In this document: piece after piece, positions 62,695 to 64,000 of the stretch | How the letters are laid out: each line of letters begins with the position of its first letter | Position numbering within the stretch: position 1 is the first letter of the stretch | Source of the DNA: Puffinus mauretanicus | Lineage: Eukaryota > Chordata > Aves > Procellariiformes > Procellariidae | Length of the DNA: 64,000 nucleotides | Assembly: GCA_023333565.1 (NCBI GenBank) | Contig: JAJKFH010000157.1 | Span: 806,001 to 870,000 of the forward strand | Reading direction: 5' to 3' | The notes under the pieces: generated by a model | The model's database searches: none | Seen by the model: the letters and a program-made list of their open reading frames with translations, nothing else | What the model was told of the DNA's origin: nothing | Translations under genes and position numbers: made by a program

Positions 62695-62995
62695 GCTCTC
62701 GGCAGCCTCGCCGTTGGGGCCCTCCTTGGTGTCAGCGGCATCTGGGTTGAGCAGCAGGGAGCTGGGCAGCACATCCTCAGGCAGCTCCACATGACCGAGC
62801 TCTGGGCGAAGGCAGGGCTGTTGTCATTGGTGTCGAGGATGGGGATGTGCACGGTGACCATGCGCCATCCTTGGCCACCAGCTCCAGCGTGTAGGCAGGT
62901 TGGCGCTCACTGTCCAGGTCCTGGAGCAGCACCATGTCGGTGCAGTGCAGCTCTGCACCTCCACGCTGAAGGGGCTGTTGAGGGCCACTCAGGAC
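62690..62995 (-). pseudogene. Protocadherin extracellular (cadherin-repeat) pseudogene fragment
   Basis: The minus strand reads, in three successive frames: ALNSPFSVEVQ; DMVLLQDLDSERQPAYTLEL continuing VAKDG; then MVTVHIPILDTNDNSPAFAQ; then VELPEDVLPSSLLLN and DAADTKEGPNGE. These are the end of one cadherin repeat, with its calcium-binding LDTNDN motif, and the start of the next. At least two frameshifts (around 62860 and 62800) and probably a third break it, and about ten residues before VTV are missing. Only about 100 of roughly 1000 residues remain. It is GC-rich against AT-rich surroundings, as protocadherin coding exons are. It cannot encode a receptor. A poorly assembled or sequenced exon is the main alternative. 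Confidence 0.8.
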
Positions 62996-63195
62996 AGTGA
63001 TGGGGCAGGGGAGAGGGAAACATCGCCCAGGGTCAATAAAGCAGGAGCAGTCTCTCGTGAGCTGCTCTTAGCTATTTCTGCCATACCCAGAGCAGACTGT
63101 GCCTGCAGGGTGTTTAAAGCAAAGAGGGCACAAATGACCAGTCCTTCTCTTCCCCCTCAGCTTGACTGATCAGCAAGAATCTCTTGGGCAAATCC

Positions 63196-64000
63196 TAGAA
63201 TCATAGAATCATAGAATCATTTAGGTTGGAAAAGATCTTTAAGATCATCGAATCAACCGTTAACCTAGCACTGCCAAGTCCACCACTAAACCATGTCCCT
63301 AAGCACCACATCTACATGCCTTTTAAATATCTCCAGGGATGGTGACTCAACCACTTCCCTGGGCAGCCTGTTCTGGTGCTTGATAACCCTTTCAGTGAAG
63401 AAGTTTTTCCTAATATCTAACCTAAACCTCCCTTGGCACAACTTGAGGCCACTTCCTCTTGTCCTATCGCTTGTTACTTGGGAGAAGAGACCAACACCCA
63501 CCTCCCTACAACTTCCTTTCAGGTAGTTGTAGAGAACGATAAGATCTCCCCTCAGCCTCTGTTTCTCCAGGCGAAACAACTCCATCTCCCTCAGCTGCTC
63601 CTCATAAGACTTGTGCTGTAGACCCTTCACCAGCTTCGTTGCCCTTCTCTGGACACGCTCCAACACCTCCATGTCCTTCTTGTAGTGAGGGGCCCAAAAC
63701 TGAACACAGTATTCAAGGTGCGGCCTCACCAGTGCCGAGTACAGGACAATCACTTTCCTACTCCTGCTGCCCACACTATTTCTGATACAGGCCAGGATGC
63801 CGTTGGCCTTCTTGGCCACCTGGGCACACTGCTGGCTCATATTCAGGTGGCTGTCGACCAACACCCCCAGGTCCTTTTCTTCCGGGCAGCTCTCCAACTA
63901 TTCTTGCTCACGCCAGTAGCATTGCATGGGGTTGTTGTGACCCAAGTGCAGGACCCGGCACTTGGCCTTGTTGAACCTCATACAATTGGCCTCGGCCCAT
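63196..64000 (-). mobile_element. CR1 LINE, minus orientation, running off the window
   Basis: The plus strand begins with a TAGAATCATAGAATCAT tail followed by TTAGGTTGGAAAAGATCTTT, the reverse complement of a CR1 3' end. CR1 ORF2 coding follows to the window edge. The 5' extent is unknown. It belongs to a different CR1 subfamily from the 58.4-kb copy, judging by its tail and protein. Confidence 0.95.
63286..64000 (-). pseudogene. CR1 ORF2 C-terminal region with nonsense mutation
   Basis: Reading from 64000 down, the frame gives [14 protein letters not shown] and [11 protein letters not shown], then a TAG (63898-63900) where the family has Trp. It continues [50 protein letters not shown] and [17 protein letters not shown] to the end at 63286. 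Apart from the single stop it is well preserved for 203 codons, so this copy is younger than the fragments at 30.7 or 47.8 kb. Confidence 0.92.

Noticed and set aside
1..64000. CRISPR arrays, operons, bacterial or phage genes, rRNA genes
   Set aside because: No spaced identical repeats, no dense coding, and the repeat content is vertebrate (CR1, LTR, MIR-like).

Overview
This window looks like part of a bird chromosome. It is AT-rich, gene-poor vertebrate DNA with no bacterial gene organisation. Its recognisable repeats are CR1 LINE fragments with the typical bird 3' ends, and three copies of one solo-LTR family of a type I know from bird genomes, one of them interrupted and incomplete. The family identifications come from memory of consensus sequences, not from a search.

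Layout. 1-850: nothing recognised. 1-2.4 kb: a miniature or internally deleted retroviral element. It has an LTR end at 1020, an 18-nt primer-binding site matching initiator tRNA-Met, a polypurine tract only 276 bp later, and a U3 with a triple direct repeat and a TATA box. A perfect 129-bp direct repeat follows. 2.85-2.97 kb: an ancient MIR-type SINE relic. 3-23 kb: mostly unannotated desert with small microsatellites (GA-rich at 12.56 kb, CT/TG at 17.62 kb). 23.4-23.85 kb: minus-strand solo LTR. 27.8-28.4 kb: plus-strand solo LTR of the same family, with a perfect CRE palindrome and an ATTAAA signal. 30.7-31.1, 47.8 and 51.6 kb: short CR1 3' fragments. 58.2-60.2 kb: a third LTR of the same family, split by a 1.8-kb 5'-truncated CR1 that carries a broken reverse transcriptase and an odd pure-AT insert. 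62.1-63.0 kb: two protocadherin-derived segments on the minus strand. One is a frameshifted extracellular cadherin-repeat fragment; the other is a small exon-like open segment with the conserved cytoplasmic motif. 63.2 kb to the window end: a second, minus-strand CR1 with a nonsense mutation.

I see no complete, intact protein-coding gene, no tRNA or rRNA gene, no CRISPR array and no operon. Apart from the CR1 and protocadherin reading frames, the open frames are short, multi-frame and unrecognised, as expected by chance. The most informative parts are the protocadherin remnants at the right edge, the retroviral miniature with its tRNA-Met signals at the left, and the nested CR1-in-LTR structure.
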